Shown here: positions 1-9,583 of the stretch, piece after piece
Position numbering within the stretch: position 1 is the first letter of the stretch
How the letters are laid out: every line of letters starts with the position of its first letter
NCBI RefSeq assembly: GCF_028621895.1
Contig: NZ_CP117520.1
Span: forward strand, 1,984,001-2,048,000
DNA: 64,000 nt
DNA from: Acinetobacter sp. GSS19
GTDB lineage: Bacteria; Pseudomonadota; Gammaproteobacteria; Pseudomonadales; Moraxellaceae
Direction: 5' to 3'
The notes under the pieces: model-generated
Database searches by the model: none
What the model was told of the DNA's origin: nothing
The model's input: the letters and a program-made list of their open reading frames with translations, nothing else
Program-made: the position numbers and the translations under genes

Positions 1-763
1 CTGCATTGGCAACAGCCTTATCCACAATCGCGGCTTGATCCTGAATGTATTGCTCACCCGGCGTCCAGCCATAACCATTCTTGGCCGCATCCGCAGCACG
101 CTGCTGTTCTTCAGCAGACATGGGCACATCGAGCCATTTCCCTCCGAGGGATTCCACCTGGTCTTTAGCCGTTGGACGCAAATCGGTCGCTTCAACCACC
201 GCCCCCAAACGTTTCGCCGTTGCGATCGCCTGCAGACCTGCCACGCCAACCCCCATCACCACCACACGGGCCGGTTTTACCGTACCCGCAGCAGTCATCA
301 GCATCGGAAACATGCGCTGGTATTCATTGGCTGCCAGTAACACGGCTTTATAACCCGCCAGGTTCGCCTGAGAAGACAACACATCCATGTTTTGTGCACG
401 TGACAAGGTTCGAGGCAACAGCTCTAATGCAAACGCAGACACCTGCTGTGCCGCAAATTGCTCAAGCTCAGGGTTGCGATAGGGATCAAACATCGCAACC
501 ACCGCAGTTTGCGCTGCCAGTTTCGCAATCTCGTCCCCCTGTGGAGCACGAACTTTCAAAATCAGCTGGCTACCGGTATAGGCATCCTCGGTGATTTTGG
601 CACCCATCTGCTCATAGGCACTGTCCAGGTAAGCGGCTTTGACTCCAGCGCCGCGTTCAATCAAGACACTATGACCGGCGCTAATTAACTTCTTGACTGT
701 CTCTGGTGTTGCAGCAACGCGGTGTTCACCAGCGACAGTTTCAACAGGTATTCCAATCTGCAT
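1..763 (-). CDS. pntA: NAD(P) transhydrogenase subunit alpha (part 1), 3' end beyond window
   Basis: Proton-translocating transhydrogenase alpha subunit: it moves hydride between NADH and NADP+ at the inner membrane together with the remaining alpha/beta subunits. About 254 residues are visible and the frame stays open to the left edge, so the C-terminal part is missing. The N-terminus (MQIGIPVET, then AGEHRVA) is typical of the alanine dehydrogenase/PntA N-terminal domain. A Rossmann glycine motif (VMGVGVAGLQA) lies near residue 168 and binds NAD. I chose the ATG at 763 over the in-frame ATG at 769 because GAGGA sits six bases before the former and abuts the latter. The downstream partner genes would lie to the left of the window. 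Confidence 0.93.
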   Translation of the reverse strand, partial: MQIGIPVETVAGEHRVAATPETVKKLISAGHSVLIERGAGVKAAYLDSAYEQMGAKITEDAYTGSQLILKVRAPQGDEIAKLAAQTAVVAMFDPYRNPELEQFAAQQVSAFALELLPRTLSRAQNMDVLSSQANLAGYKAVLLAANEYQRMFPMLMTAAGTVKPARVVVMGVGVAGLQAIATAKRLGAVVEATDLRPTAKDQVESLGGKWLDVPMSAEEQQRAADAAKNGYGWTPGEQYIQDQAAIVDKAVANA

Positions 764-999
764 GAGCATTCCTCAAGCTTGTGTTTTCTCAAGTAAACAT
801 CGCGCTAAGCAATGTTTCCCCCAGGATTATTCTTATTGACTCACTTGGATTCTAATTAAAGTTTTTGAAAATGCTACCCAGTATTTATTTAATAAATGAT
901 GACATTTTCAAACAATGATTCTTAAAAATTATGATGCGATATATAATTTTTTAGTTAAGCTTTTTATTTTTAAGCAAACACCACCCTAATTTTCTGTGC

Positions 1000-1926
1000 A
1001 TGAAACCAGCTCTCTCTAGCACGCAACTCGGCTCGTTGTTTGCCTTATCCGCTGCCTTTTTGTTTAGCAGCAAAGCCATCCTCATCAAACAAACCTATGC
1101 CCTATCTCCTCTGGTCGATGCCACAGTTCTGATGGCACTTCGTATGGCCAGTGCTTTACCTTTTTTCCTGCTTATCTGCTGGTTCTGCCGTCACCGCAAC
1201 CGGGGCATTCAGGCTAAAGAATGGGGGTTATTAGTGTTGTCTGGCCTTCTGGGCTATTACTTTGCCAGCTGGCTGGATTTCTTGGGTTTGATGTTTATTA
1301 GTGCGTCGTTAGAACGGATTATTCTGTTTTTGTACCCGACCCTGACCGTTCTGGGTTCGAGTGTTATTTATAAACAAAAATTAAATGTAAAAACTTTGTT
1401 TGCCATTTTGTTGAGTTATGGTGGAACGCTACTCGTGCTGTTGCAGGAACACAATAACGCACCAATTCAGGGCAATTTCTGGTTGGGTGCCAGTTTGGTG
1501 TTTGCCAGTGCGGTGGCATTTGCGGTGTATTTACTGCTGACACCACGGCTCATCCAGGAATTTGGCTCCTGGAATTTTACCGGTTTAGCCCTGAGTGTGG
1601 CTTGTATCGGCACGCTGCTGCATTATGTCGTGGTAACTCCCGACCCACTGCATCTATTGCTCAAGTTACCGGCAAGCGTGATCTGGTATGGCGTTGGATT
1701 AGGCTTTATGGTCACCGTTTTACCCACTGTGCTACTTATGCAAGGCATTGAACGGTTGGGGGCGGCTCAATCTGCCATGATTGCATCCATCGGTCCGATC
1801 CTGACCATTTTACTGGCGGTGGCATTTTTAAATGAGCATCTGAATGGCTGGCAATGGCTGGGCTGTATTTTGAATATTGTCGGGGTGATGATGGTAACCC
1901 TGAATAAAAACAAACTGAAACATTAA
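1000..1926 (+). CDS. EamA/DMT-family transporter
   Basis: Inner-membrane permease of the drug/metabolite transporter superfamily, 308 residues, about ten hydrophobic segments spread evenly over the protein, consistent with two EamA repeats of five helices. The N-terminal repeat covers roughly residues 12-150 and the second roughly residues 160-300; each ends in a segment like those of RhaT/YddG-type exporters (second copy: ILTILLAVAFLNE, then GWQWLGCILNIVG). The substrate cannot be read from sequence. The gene stands alone, followed after about 150 bases by an MFS transporter in the same direction. No Shine-Dalgarno sequence is obvious before the ATG; the N-terminal SSTQLGSLFALSAAFLFSS fits the first helix, so the start is plausible. 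Confidence 0.88.
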   Translation: MKPALSSTQLGSLFALSAAFLFSSKAILIKQTYALSPLVDATVLMALRMASALPFFLLICWFCRHRNRGIQAKEWGLLVLSGLLGYYFASWLDFLGLMFISASLERIILFLYPTLTVLGSSVIYKQKLNVKTLFAILLSYGGTLLVLLQEHNNAPIQGNFWLGASLVFASAVAFAVYLLLTPRLIQEFGSWNFTGLALSVACIGTLLHYVVVTPDPLHLLLKLPASVIWYGVGLGFMVTVLPTVLLMQGIERLGAAQSAMIASIGPILTILLAVAFLNEHLNGWQWLGCILNIVGVMMVTLNKNKLKH

Positions 1927-2083
1927 GCACCCGGTAAACTCTGATCCAAGCCGTTATATTTGCTCAGGTTATATAAACTCAGTATATATTCCACCAATCC
2001 AAAGCAGTGTTTATCCTGCGGTTATTTTTGCTATAGTTCCGCACACTCTATTTGACCAGTTGGTTTATTTTTCAGGAGTTCTC

Positions 2084-3274
2084 ATGTCCGTAGCCTACGA
2101 TATTAGCCACAACAAAGCATTACTGTGGCTGATGGCTATTGCCTGTGGTCTCTGTGCCGGATCCAACTATTACTGTCAGCCACTAATCCATTCAATCCAG
2201 CAGTATTTTTCGGTCAGCGCAGCTTCAGCCGCTCTCACGGTCACTTTTGCCCAAGTTTCTTATGCCTTTGGACTGCTACTCATCGTCCCGCTGGGTGATG
2301 TGAGCAACAAACGTAAATTAATCCCGGGACTGATGGTGCTGACTACATGTGGTTTGTTTCTCTGTGCCTTTGCAATCAATTTACCGATGTTATGGATAGG
2401 GACTATTCTCACTGGGCTGTTTTCTGTGGCGGCCCAAGTCTTGATTCCCCTAGCAACCATGGCAGTTAAACCGGAAAAAACCGGTGAAGTGGTGGGCTTC
2501 TTAATGAGCGGCCTGCTCGTCGGCATCTTGCTATCTAGTACTCTGGCCGGCCTGCTGTCCGATCTGTTGCACTGGAAAGCCATTTACGCACTGAGTGGCA
2601 TACTGATGTTATGGCTGGCGTTCCTCCTACACGGCAAACTACCTTATGTGCTGCGCCTGAATCTAAGCTATGGCCAGATTTTTCACTCCATGGCCAATTT
2701 ACTGCGTCATGAAAAACGCTTAATTCTGCGTTCTTTACTGGGTGCCTGCGCCTTTGCCTCGATGAGCAACCTCTTTTCGACTTTTGCCCTGCTGTTATCC
2801 AACAAGCCTTTTCAGCTCAGTGATTTCTGGATTGGATTGGTACCTCTGGCTGGTATGCTCGGTGCCCTATCCACTTCATGGATTGGCAAATGGGCCGATC
2901 AGGGTCATACTGAACGTTTGACCTGGATCGGTGCAGCGATCCTGTTACTCAGCTGGCTACTACTTTATTTTTCACAACTGGGTTTACCGTTCTACCTACT
3001 GGGCTTTGCACTGATCAATTTAGGGCTGGCGATGCTACACAGCTGCAACCAGAACGTAATTTTCCGCCTGCGTCCCGATGCAAAATCTCGTTTAAATGCC
3101 ATTTACATGACCTTATATTTTGCCGGTGCAGCTACCGGTTCAGCACTTGGCGTCTTTGCCTGGCAGTATGGCGGCTGGCAAGCAACCTGCTTAACCGGTT
3201 TCATTTTGGCGCTCTGTTCTGCCGGTTTTGCCATGATGGACCGACTCATCAAACCTGTCACGAAACCAGCCTAA
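2084..3274 (+). CDS. MFS transporter
   Basis: Major facilitator superfamily permease, about 396 residues with roughly twelve membrane segments; the usual length for the family. The loop after helix 2 carries the family-like basic signature (PLGDVSNKRK), and a second related one (WIGKWADQGHTERL) sits in the C-terminal half. It resembles the YnfM/AraJ-like sugar and drug efflux branch, but the substrate is unknown. The reading frame extends upstream through a TTG at 2060, but the ATG at 2084 has AGGAG five to six bases before it and is the better start. It converges on the minus-strand gene ending at 3288, only 13 bases away. Confidence 0.88.
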   Translation: MSVAYDISHNKALLWLMAIACGLCAGSNYYCQPLIHSIQQYFSVSAASAALTVTFAQVSYAFGLLLIVPLGDVSNKRKLIPGLMVLTTCGLFLCAFAINLPMLWIGTILTGLFSVAAQVLIPLATMAVKPEKTGEVVGFLMSGLLVGILLSSTLAGLLSDLLHWKAIYALSGILMLWLAFLLHGKLPYVLRLNLSYGQIFHSMANLLRHEKRLILRSLLGACAFASMSNLFSTFALLLSNKPFQLSDFWIGLVPLAGMLGALSTSWIGKWADQGHTERLTWIGAAILLLSWLLLYFSQLGLPFYLLGFALINLGLAMLHSCNQNVIFRLRPDAKSRLNAIYMTLYFAGAATGSALGVFAWQYGGWQATCLTGFILALCSAGFAMMDRLIKPVTKPA

Positions 3275-3287
3275 CAACCCAAACATG

Positions 3288-3929
3288 TCAGGAAAATTGC
3301 ACAACCGGATAAAAGGGTTGCGGTTGATCCAGCGCTTGAGCATTTTCCAGCAGGATAAACATAAAGCCCGAAAGCAGACCCGATAAAACACTACAGGCTT
3401 CCGACAACTGTGTCCGGTTCACACTGCTGTGGTAACTACTACCACCTTGCAACAACTGTTGTCCTAAAGTCTGCAGGCAGTGGAACAGACGATGCAAAAT
3501 ATGCAAGGCGTCTTGTTCTTGCCAAGCTTGTTGCCATTGTTGCTGATCGCGCTCAAAAGCCTGTTGCCAGGCCAGTTTGCTAATCTTTTGGTTCTGATAA
3601 TCCCAATAAGACTGAAAGGCATAAGGAGACTGCAATAAAAAACGGATTGCTTGTGGAAATCGGCTCCAAATCATGTACTCAATACGGTGCGGTGCATCAT
3701 GCTGGAACATCTGATCCAAAAAAGGCTGCAAGGTTGTTTCTTCAGCGTCTGTTTCGCGCGCACACATGGCTTTGAATGCCACCCACAAACTGATAAATTT
3801 TAAATCCAGTTGTCTCGCATCTAACTGCAAAGCCTGCTTAAACCAGCTCAGCGTACGTTGCATGCGCAGATTAAAATACTCAGAATGTTGCGCTTTCTGG
3901 CTGCGGAACACCATTTCTAGCACTAACAT
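3288..3929 (-). CDS. Conserved hypothetical protein, possibly HEPN-like helical
   Basis: Product of about 213 residues with no signal peptide or membrane segment, rich in Gln, Trp and aromatic residues and predicted mostly helical. I do not recognise a firm family. The segment DLKFISLWVAFKAM near residues 40-55 resembles the first helix of Apea-like HEPN proteins, but no R-x4-6-H nuclease motif stands out, so this is only a hint. The start at 3929 is chosen because AGAGGTG lies a few bases upstream; the frame also opens earlier (3980) without a ribosome-binding site. It converges on the MFS gene and is read away from dusA. Confidence 0.7.
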   Translation of the reverse strand: MLVLEMVFRSQKAQHSEYFNLRMQRTLSWFKQALQLDARQLDLKFISLWVAFKAMCARETDAEETTLQPFLDQMFQHDAPHRIEYMIWSRFPQAIRFLLQSPYAFQSYWDYQNQKISKLAWQQAFERDQQQWQQAWQEQDALHILHRLFHCLQTLGQQLLQGGSSYHSSVNRTQLSEACSVLSGLLSGFMFILLENAQALDQPQPFYPVVQFS

Positions 3930-4076
3930 GAACACCTCTATCTTCTTTATTTTTCTAGTTTGATGCAGCATAGACATCAAAAAAATTACACTTAAATTTC
4001 AGCAAAAAACCGCTTTGAAACATCTACGGGTTACCATCCAATCACCACCCGATCAGCAGTTTTCAGGATCAGGCTA

Positions 4077-4103
4077 TTGTATTATAGCCAAAGTCCGTAT
4101 AAT
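4077..4103 (+). promoter_or_regulatory. Candidate promoter of dusA
   Basis: A perfect TATAAT at 4098-4103 is preceded by TTGTAT at 4077-4082, with a short 15-base spacer. Transcription would begin near 4110, after the upstream in-frame start codon at 4077, which supports the ATG at 4137 as the dusA start. The -10 is convincing; the -35 pairing is less so. Confidence 0.5.
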
Positions 4104-4136
4104 TTCGCCCTCTCCTTTCGCGGTTTAGGTTTTCGC

Positions 4137-5141
4137 ATGCAATCCACATCAGTTCTTCAGCCTCGTATTTCAGTTGCCCCGATGATGGATTGGACCACCA
4201 AGGATTACCGTTATTTTGCCCGCCTGTTTAACCCGAATGTCGTCCTGTACACCGAAATGGTCACAACGGGAGCGATCCTGTTCGGTGATGCCAAACGTCA
4301 TCTAGATTTCAATCAGGAAGAACATCCGATTGTGTTACAGCTAGGTGGATCAAATGCAAAAGACCTCGCCACCTGTAGCAAAATGGCGGAGGATTGGGGG
4401 TATGACGAAGTCAACCTCAATGTTGGCTGTCCAAGTGATCGGGTACAAAATAACAAAATTGGCGCTTGTCTGATGGCGGAACCGGATTTGGTGGCGGAAT
4501 GTATTGCCGCCATGCAACAGTCTGTACAGATTCCTGTCACGGTCAAACACCGCATCGGCATTGACGATATGCATTCTTATGAAGAAATGCTGCACTTTGT
4601 AGATACCGTAGCAAAAACAGGCTGCAAGCACTTCATCGTGCATGCGCGAATTGCCTTACTGCAAGGCCTCTCACCGAAAGAAAACCGTGAAGTCCCCCCG
4701 CTGCGTTATGAAGATGTATATCGTTTAAAACAGGATCGTCCACAGCTCACCATCGAAATTAACGGTGGCATTAAGACCTATGCTGAAACCGTCGAACACC
4801 TGAAACATGTCGATGGTGTGATGATTGGCCGCGAAGCCTACCATAACCCGTATTTGCTGGCAGAGCTCGGGCAATTATGGCATCTGCCGATGCCAGACCG
4901 CTTCGACATTATGCAGCAGATGATGCCTTATATTGCGCAACGGGTTGCAGAGGGTGCGCCATTGTCGATTATTACCCGGCATATACTTGGTCTGTTCCAG
5001 AATTTACCCGGTGCACGCAAATGGCGTCAGGCGCTGAGTGGTGGCAATGCCAAAACCTTAAAAGATGTGGAAACCGCACTCGTCAATATTCAGGCCGCGA
5101 TGCAACGCACTGAAGACTATTTACGCGAGCATCAAGTTTAA
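4137..5141 (+). CDS. dusA: tRNA-dihydrouridine(20/20a) synthase DusA
   Basis: FMN-dependent enzyme that reduces uridine 20/20a in the D-loop of tRNAs using NADPH. The protein begins with the Dus TIM-barrel signature SVAPMMDWTTKDYR. The catalytic cysteine lies in NLNVGCPSDRVQ at about residue 98. FMN and phosphate contacts are represented by HRIGID, EINGGI and GVMIGREAYHNPY. The length, 334 residues, is normal for DusA. The frame opens 20 codons earlier at 4077, but a promoter -10 at 4098-4103 falls inside that extension, so the ATG at 4137 is preferred. Single gene; AACGGTGG and barrel motifs are intact, so it should be active. Confidence 0.95.
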   Translation: MQSTSVLQPRISVAPMMDWTTKDYRYFARLFNPNVVLYTEMVTTGAILFGDAKRHLDFNQEEHPIVLQLGGSNAKDLATCSKMAEDWGYDEVNLNVGCPSDRVQNNKIGACLMAEPDLVAECIAAMQQSVQIPVTVKHRIGIDDMHSYEEMLHFVDTVAKTGCKHFIVHARIALLQGLSPKENREVPPLRYEDVYRLKQDRPQLTIEINGGIKTYAETVEHLKHVDGVMIGREAYHNPYLLAELGQLWHLPMPDRFDIMQQMMPYIAQRVAEGAPLSIITRHILGLFQNLPGARKWRQALSGGNAKTLKDVETALVNIQAAMQRTEDYLREHQV

Positions 5142-5261
5142 GTTGCAGATTGACTCACGACACCACAGCAATCTTAAGTTGCCTGAAAGATGGTTTCAGG
5201 CAACGGATCAGGCAGTATCAACAGCATTAAAAGATGGCTTACGGCTAACCTTAATCAAGGC

Positions 5262-5702
5262 TTAGTAGGCAGTCAAATTTATATTGGCCTGGCCCACACA
5301 AGGGGTTTCTGCCAGAACCTGATCGCCACGGCTCACCCGAATACCCGCTTCTTCTTCGCCACTGGCACGATGATAGGACCACCAGCCGGTATAGGTATTA
5401 CCATTAAATTTCAGTATGATTTGCTGGGTCATCCACCAGCTCCCACTACCCAAATTTTCACTACCATCATCAATGGAACTGGCAGAACGAGGAACGGAAA
5501 ATGCCAAATCTGGTGCTGCCACTGACTTTCCATATCGATAGTGAATGACTTTACCTGCATTTAAAAACTGTACTGTTTTGCCGCTGGCAGTTTTACAGGA
5601 AAAAATCACCTGATCAGCTGATGCTGCCTGAGTCAGGCTAGACAGGAAAGAAACCAGACATGTCGTGATCAGTGTCGCCGCAACTCGTTGCAATCGTGCC
5701 AT
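5262..5702 (-). CDS. Hypothetical secreted protein
   Basis: 146 residues with a typical Sec signal peptide: a basic start (MARLQR), a hydrophobic core, and a likely cleavage after Ala near residues 26-28 (LTQAASA). The mature part has two cysteines (FSCKTASG and ETPCVGQ) that could form a periplasmic disulphide, and beta-rich, Gly/Ser-rich sequence with a WW pair in two places (GSWWMTQ, TGWWSYH). I do not recognise the family. It is read away from tcdA with about 120 bases between them, and the stretch between its end and dusA holds no other gene. Confidence 0.72.
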   Translation of the reverse strand: MARLQRVAATLITTCLVSFLSSLTQAASADQVIFSCKTASGKTVQFLNAGKVIHYRYGKSVAAPDLAFSVPRSASSIDDGSENLGSGSWWMTQQIILKFNGNTYTGWWSYHRASGEEEAGIRVSRGDQVLAETPCVGQANINLTAY

Positions 5703-5820
5703 AAATACTCCAAATCCATTGTTATTCTCATCAGATCAGTCTATCGGGATTTCAATTATTTGAATAGCATCACATTTTATAAAACTGAATGCGGCTTGCC
5801 TCACTAATCTATCTAGGGCA

Positions 5821-6591
5821 TTAAGCTCTAGCTTTAAGACTATCCAGTTTCTTCAGCACCTCGGCAACGGCAATCATGGCGAAACTAGATGTCACCACCA
5901 CGGCAGAACCATATCCCCCACAACGCAAACCAGCACTTGCACACACCTCAGCACTGGAAAACGGATTGTCGATGGAATAGACACAGGTAATACCAAATTT
6001 GTCTTTGGGCTTTTTACAAATGCCTTTGGCACGCAACTGGGCACGCAACTTGGCCAGCATCGGATCCTGTTCCGTTTTGGATAAATCGGCCACTCGAATT
6101 TTTAATGGATCAAGCTTACCACCTGCACCGCCAGAAACGATAAGCGGAATTTTATTAAAACGGCAATGCAACATCAGGGCCAGTTTAGCTTTCACATCAT
6201 CAATACAGTCCAGTATCAGATCCGGCTGACCTGCCAATAAGGTTTTGACATTGTCCGGTGTCAGGTAATCATCAATCAGGTTGACCTTGATACGCGGATT
6301 AATCTGTCGGCAGCGCTCCGCCATGATTTCAATTTTTTCACAACCCAAGGTCGATGTCAGTGCAGGCAGCTGACGATTGATATTGGAAGCCGCCACCACA
6401 TCCATATCGATCAGGGTCAATTCACCAATACCCGTACGGGCCAGTGCTTCAACCGCCCAACTGCCCACGCCACCGATCCCGATCACCATTACATGACTGT
6501 TTTCATAATGGGTAAACGCATTTTCCCCATAGATTTTGGCAACTCCGGCAAAACGGCGTTCATATTCATCATCTTGAAGAAGGTCTGTCAT
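5821..6591 (-). CDS. tcdA: tRNA threonylcarbamoyladenosine dehydratase TcdA (CsdL)
   Basis: ThiF/E1-like ATP-dependent enzyme that cyclises t6A37 to ct6A in tRNAs. The nucleotide-binding motif (VIGIGGVGSWAVEALARTG) lies near residues 36-54 and is followed by LTLIDMD, the adenine-contacting acidic end of the second strand. NINRQ, LDCIDDV and the SGGAGGK stretch are all typical of TcdA. At about 256 residues it is close to the usual 250-270. An in-frame ATG five codons upstream (6606) is an alternative start; neither has a strong Shine-Dalgarno. It lies downstream of the acnA terminator, so it probably has its own promoter in the short gap. Confidence 0.93.
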   Translation of the reverse strand: MTDLLQDDEYERRFAGVAKIYGENAFTHYENSHVMVIGIGGVGSWAVEALARTGIGELTLIDMDVVAASNINRQLPALTSTLGCEKIEIMAERCRQINPRIKVNLIDDYLTPDNVKTLLAGQPDLILDCIDDVKAKLALMLHCRFNKIPLIVSGGAGGKLDPLKIRVADLSKTEQDPMLAKLRAQLRAKGICKKPKDKFGITCVYSIDNPFSSAEVCASAGLRCGGYGSAVVVTSSFAMIAVAEVLKKLDSLKARA

Positions 6592-6660
6592 GGTGCATAT
6601 CAGCATAAGAAATTCGCTGCTATTTTACTGATTTTCCCTCTAAGCGTCTTGTCTTTCATT

Positions 6661-6698
6661 TCATAAATAAGCCCAGCATTCGCTGGGCTTATTTATGA
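6661..6698 (-). terminator. Intrinsic terminator of acnA (17-bp perfect stem)
   Basis: A perfect 17-base inverted repeat (6661-6677 with 6682-6698) around a four-base loop, beginning seven bases past the acnA stop. The core GCCCAGC/GCTGGGC is GC-rich and the outer stem is AT-rich (TTATTTATGA on the minus strand), giving a terminator-like U-rich end. It separates acnA from tcdA. Confidence 0.85.
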
Positions 6699-6704
6699 AA
6701 AATA

Positions 6705-9461
6705 TCAGGATGCAATCAAGTGGCGCAGCACATAATGCAAAATACCACCCGACTTGAAGTATTCCACTTCATTTAAGGTATCGATACGGCATAACACCTG
6801 AAAACTGCGTTGCTGGCCCGTGATATCTTGCACATCCACTTCCAAAACCTGATGTGGCTGTAACTGATCCGACAAACCACGGATCGACAGGATTTCATTG
6901 CCCGTCAAGGCCAAACTCTGCCGGTTTTGTCCGTCCATAAACTGCAAAGGCAAGACTCCCATCCCGACCAAGTTAGAGCGATGAATCCGCTCAAAACTTT
7001 CCGCAATCACGGCTTTCACCCCTAACAGGTTGGTTCCTTTCGCAGCCCAGTCACGTGACGAACCTGTTCCGTACTCTTTTCCGGCAATAATCAGCAAAGG
7101 GGTCTGGTCAGTCTGATAGCGCATGGCAGCATCATAAATCGACATTTTGCTTGCGGTTGGAATATGAATCGTATTGCCGCCTTCTTCGCCACCGAGCATT
7201 TCATTTTTAATCCGGATATTGGCAAAGGTCCCGCGCATCATGACTTCATGATTGCCTCGACGCGAACCATAGGAGTTAAAGTCCTGCGGTTCCACACCTT
7301 GCTGCTGCAAATAGCGCCCCGCCGGACTGTCTTTCTTGATGTTACCCGCCGGAGAAATATGGTCTGTGGTGACCGAATCTCCCAATACCGCCAGAATGCG
7401 CGCGCCTTCAATATTCTGGATCGGTGGAGCTGGCTGATCGATGCCCTGGAAAAATGGAGGATGGCGGATATAGGTCGATTGCTCATCCCAGAGATAGGTT
7501 TTGCTTGGTGGAATAGGAATGGCTTTCCACTGGGCATCCCCCTCAAAGACTGCCGCATATTCCTTATGGAACATTTGCGTATTGACACTTTGCAGGGCCG
7601 CCTCGATTTCAGCCTGAGTTGGCCAGATATCTTTCAGATAGACCAGTTCACCATTGAAGCCTTCGCCAATTGGCTGCTGGCTTAAATCGGTACGGATATT
7701 GCCAGCCAAACCATAGGCAATCACCAATGGCGGTGAGGCCAGCCAGTTGGTTTTAACCAGCGGATGCACCCGTCCTTCAAAATTTCGGTTACCCGAAAGC
7801 ACCGCTGCCACATTCAGATCAAAACATTGCACCGCCTCTTCAATCGCGGGAGGTAAAGGACCTGAGTTCCCGATACAGGTGGTACAGCCATAACCGACCA
7901 AGTGATAACCTAGCTGTTCCAGATAGGGAGTTAAGCCGGCAGCATTCAGATAATCGGTCACCACTTTGGAACCCGGTGCCAGTGAGCTTTTTACCCATGG
8001 TTTACGCTGCAGACCTTTTTCTACTGCCTTTTTGGCCAGCAAGCCGGCAGCCAGCATGACACTCGGGTTAGAGGTATTGGTACAGGATGTAATCGCGGAA
8101 ATCACCACATCACCATGCTGCAAGGGGTATTTTTTCCCTTCAATCATGCAGAAAGCTTCTTCATGGGGCAGATTGGCCTGTTTAGCTTCTACCGCCGTTC
8201 CACCGCCGCCTTCATTTTCCAGACGCTCTTTTTCCTCTTTAGCAGGTTTCAAGGTCAACTCCATTAAGGCTTTAAAGGTCTGTGGTACATGTGAGAGTGG
8301 CACACGATCTTGTGGACGTTTAGGTCCAGCCAGACTCGCTTCCACGGTACTCATATCCAGTTCCAGTGTGTCAGTAAAGACGGGTTCATCGCCCGCATTA
8401 CGCCACAAGCCTTGTGCCTTGCTATACGCTTCAACTAGGGCAATACGTTCCGGCTGACGTCCAGTTAAACGTAAATAACCTAAAGTGATATCATCAATCG
8501 GGAAGAAGCCACAGGTTGCCCCATATTCCGGAGCCATGTTGGCAATCGTTGCACGGTCAGCCAAAGGCAAATCTGCCAAGCCATCGCCATAGAATTCGAC
8601 AAATTTTCCAACCACGCCTTTTTGCCGCAGCATCTGAGTGATGGTAAGCACCAGATCGGTTGCAGTGATGCCTTCGTTCAGTTTTCCAGTCAGTTTAAAA
8701 CCGATCACTTCTGGAATCAGCATGGAAATCGGCTGCCCTAGCATCGCAGCTTCTGCTTCAATCCCACCTACTCCCCAACCCAACACACCCAAACCATTAA
8801 TCATGGTGGTGTGTGAATCTGTACCTACCAGCGTATCTGGAAATGCAAAGGTCTGGCCTTCAACGTCATCCGTCCAGACGGCTTGTGCCAAATACTCCAA
8901 GTTGACCTGATGGCAAATCCCGGTTCCCGGAGGAACAACCCTAAATTGGTTTAACGCCGATTGCCCCCAACGCAAAAACTGGTAACGCTCGCCATTGCGC
9001 TGCATTTCGATGGCCACGTTCTGTTCAAAGGCTTGGGGTGTGGCAAAATGATCGACCATAACCGAGTGGTCAATCACCAGATCAACCGGTGACAACGGGT
9101 TAATTTTGTCTGGGTCTTTACCGGCTTTGGCAACGGCAGCACGCATGGCTGCGAGATCCACCACAGCAGGCACACCGGTAAAATCCTGCATCAGGACGCG
9201 TGCAGGGCGATATTGAATTTCCTGTTCCGAACTTCGGGTGGCAGGCCATTGCAGCAGCGCATGGATATGTTCGGTTTTTACGGTCAGCTGATCTTCAAAG
9301 CGCAATAAATTTTCCAGCAAAACCTTAAGTGATTTCGGCAAGCGTGTCACATCCGGACACTGGGTCTGTAATTTATTGAGGTTATAAATCTGATAATGTT
9401 TAGAATCGACTGTCAGTGTTTCTAAGCTATTAAAACTATTTAGATTACTATACTTGGCCAT
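6705..9461 (-). CDS. acnA: Aconitate hydratase A
   Basis: [4Fe-4S] enzyme of the TCA cycle interconverting citrate and isocitrate, AcnA/IRP1 type, 918 residues as usual for this branch. The three cluster cysteines are visible: C460 in TSCTNTS and C526/C529 in GCTTCIGNSGP. The N-terminal substrate domains contain VDLVIDHSV and DSHTTMINGLGVLGWGVGG; the C-terminal swivel domain has YGTGSSRDWAAKG. A Glu/Gly-rich insert (about residues 405-430, ENEGGGGTAV) is of the type seen in gammaproteobacterial AcnA. The ATG at 9461 has a strong GGAGGG seven bases upstream. Monocistronic: it starts 122 bases past tatD and ends in a strong terminator. Confidence 0.97.
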   Translation of the reverse strand: MAKYSNLNSFNSLETLTVDSKHYQIYNLNKLQTQCPDVTRLPKSLKVLLENLLRFEDQLTVKTEHIHALLQWPATRSSEQEIQYRPARVLMQDFTGVPAVVDLAAMRAAVAKAGKDPDKINPLSPVDLVIDHSVMVDHFATPQAFEQNVAIEMQRNGERYQFLRWGQSALNQFRVVPPGTGICHQVNLEYLAQAVWTDDVEGQTFAFPDTLVGTDSHTTMINGLGVLGWGVGGIEAEAAMLGQPISMLIPEVIGFKLTGKLNEGITATDLVLTITQMLRQKGVVGKFVEFYGDGLADLPLADRATIANMAPEYGATCGFFPIDDITLGYLRLTGRQPERIALVEAYSKAQGLWRNAGDEPVFTDTLELDMSTVEASLAGPKRPQDRVPLSHVPQTFKALMELTLKPAKEEKERLENEGGGGTAVEAKQANLPHEEAFCMIEGKKYPLQHGDVVISAITSCTNTSNPSVMLAAGLLAKKAVEKGLQRKPWVKSSLAPGSKVVTDYLNAAGLTPYLEQLGYHLVGYGCTTCIGNSGPLPPAIEEAVQCFDLNVAAVLSGNRNFEGRVHPLVKTNWLASPPLVIAYGLAGNIRTDLSQQPIGEGFNGELVYLKDIWPTQAEIEAALQSVNTQMFHKEYAAVFEGDAQWKAIPIPPSKTYLWDEQSTYIRHPPFFQGIDQPAPPIQNIEGARILAVLGDSVTTDHISPAGNIKKDSPAGRYLQQQGVEPQDFNSYGSRRGNHEVMMRGTFANIRIKNEMLGGEEGGNTIHIPTASKMSIYDAAMRYQTDQTPLLIIAGKEYGTGSSRDWAAKGTNLLGVKAVIAESFERIHRSNLVGMGVLPLQFMDGQNRQSLALTGNEILSIRGLSDQLQPHQVLEVDVQDITGQQRSFQVLCRIDTLNEVEYFKSGGILHYVLRHLIAS

Positions 9462-9583
9462 CGAGTTACCCTCCGGCTTGGCATGTTATTTTTCTGTGCC
9501 CAGCGAACTACGTCTGTATTTACTGTATGCCAACTGGGTGAATGGATTGTTATTGATTGGTGAATATTTATTATTCGATTATG

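Noticed and set aside
5262..5702. Small secreted protein as a toxin or immunity gene
   Set aside because: Signal peptide and two cysteines only; no partner gene and no motif.
7164..8457. Plus-strand ORFs of 173 and 163 codons opposite acnA
   Set aside because: acnA is intact on the other strand with all cluster cysteines; these have no start signal or homology that I can see.
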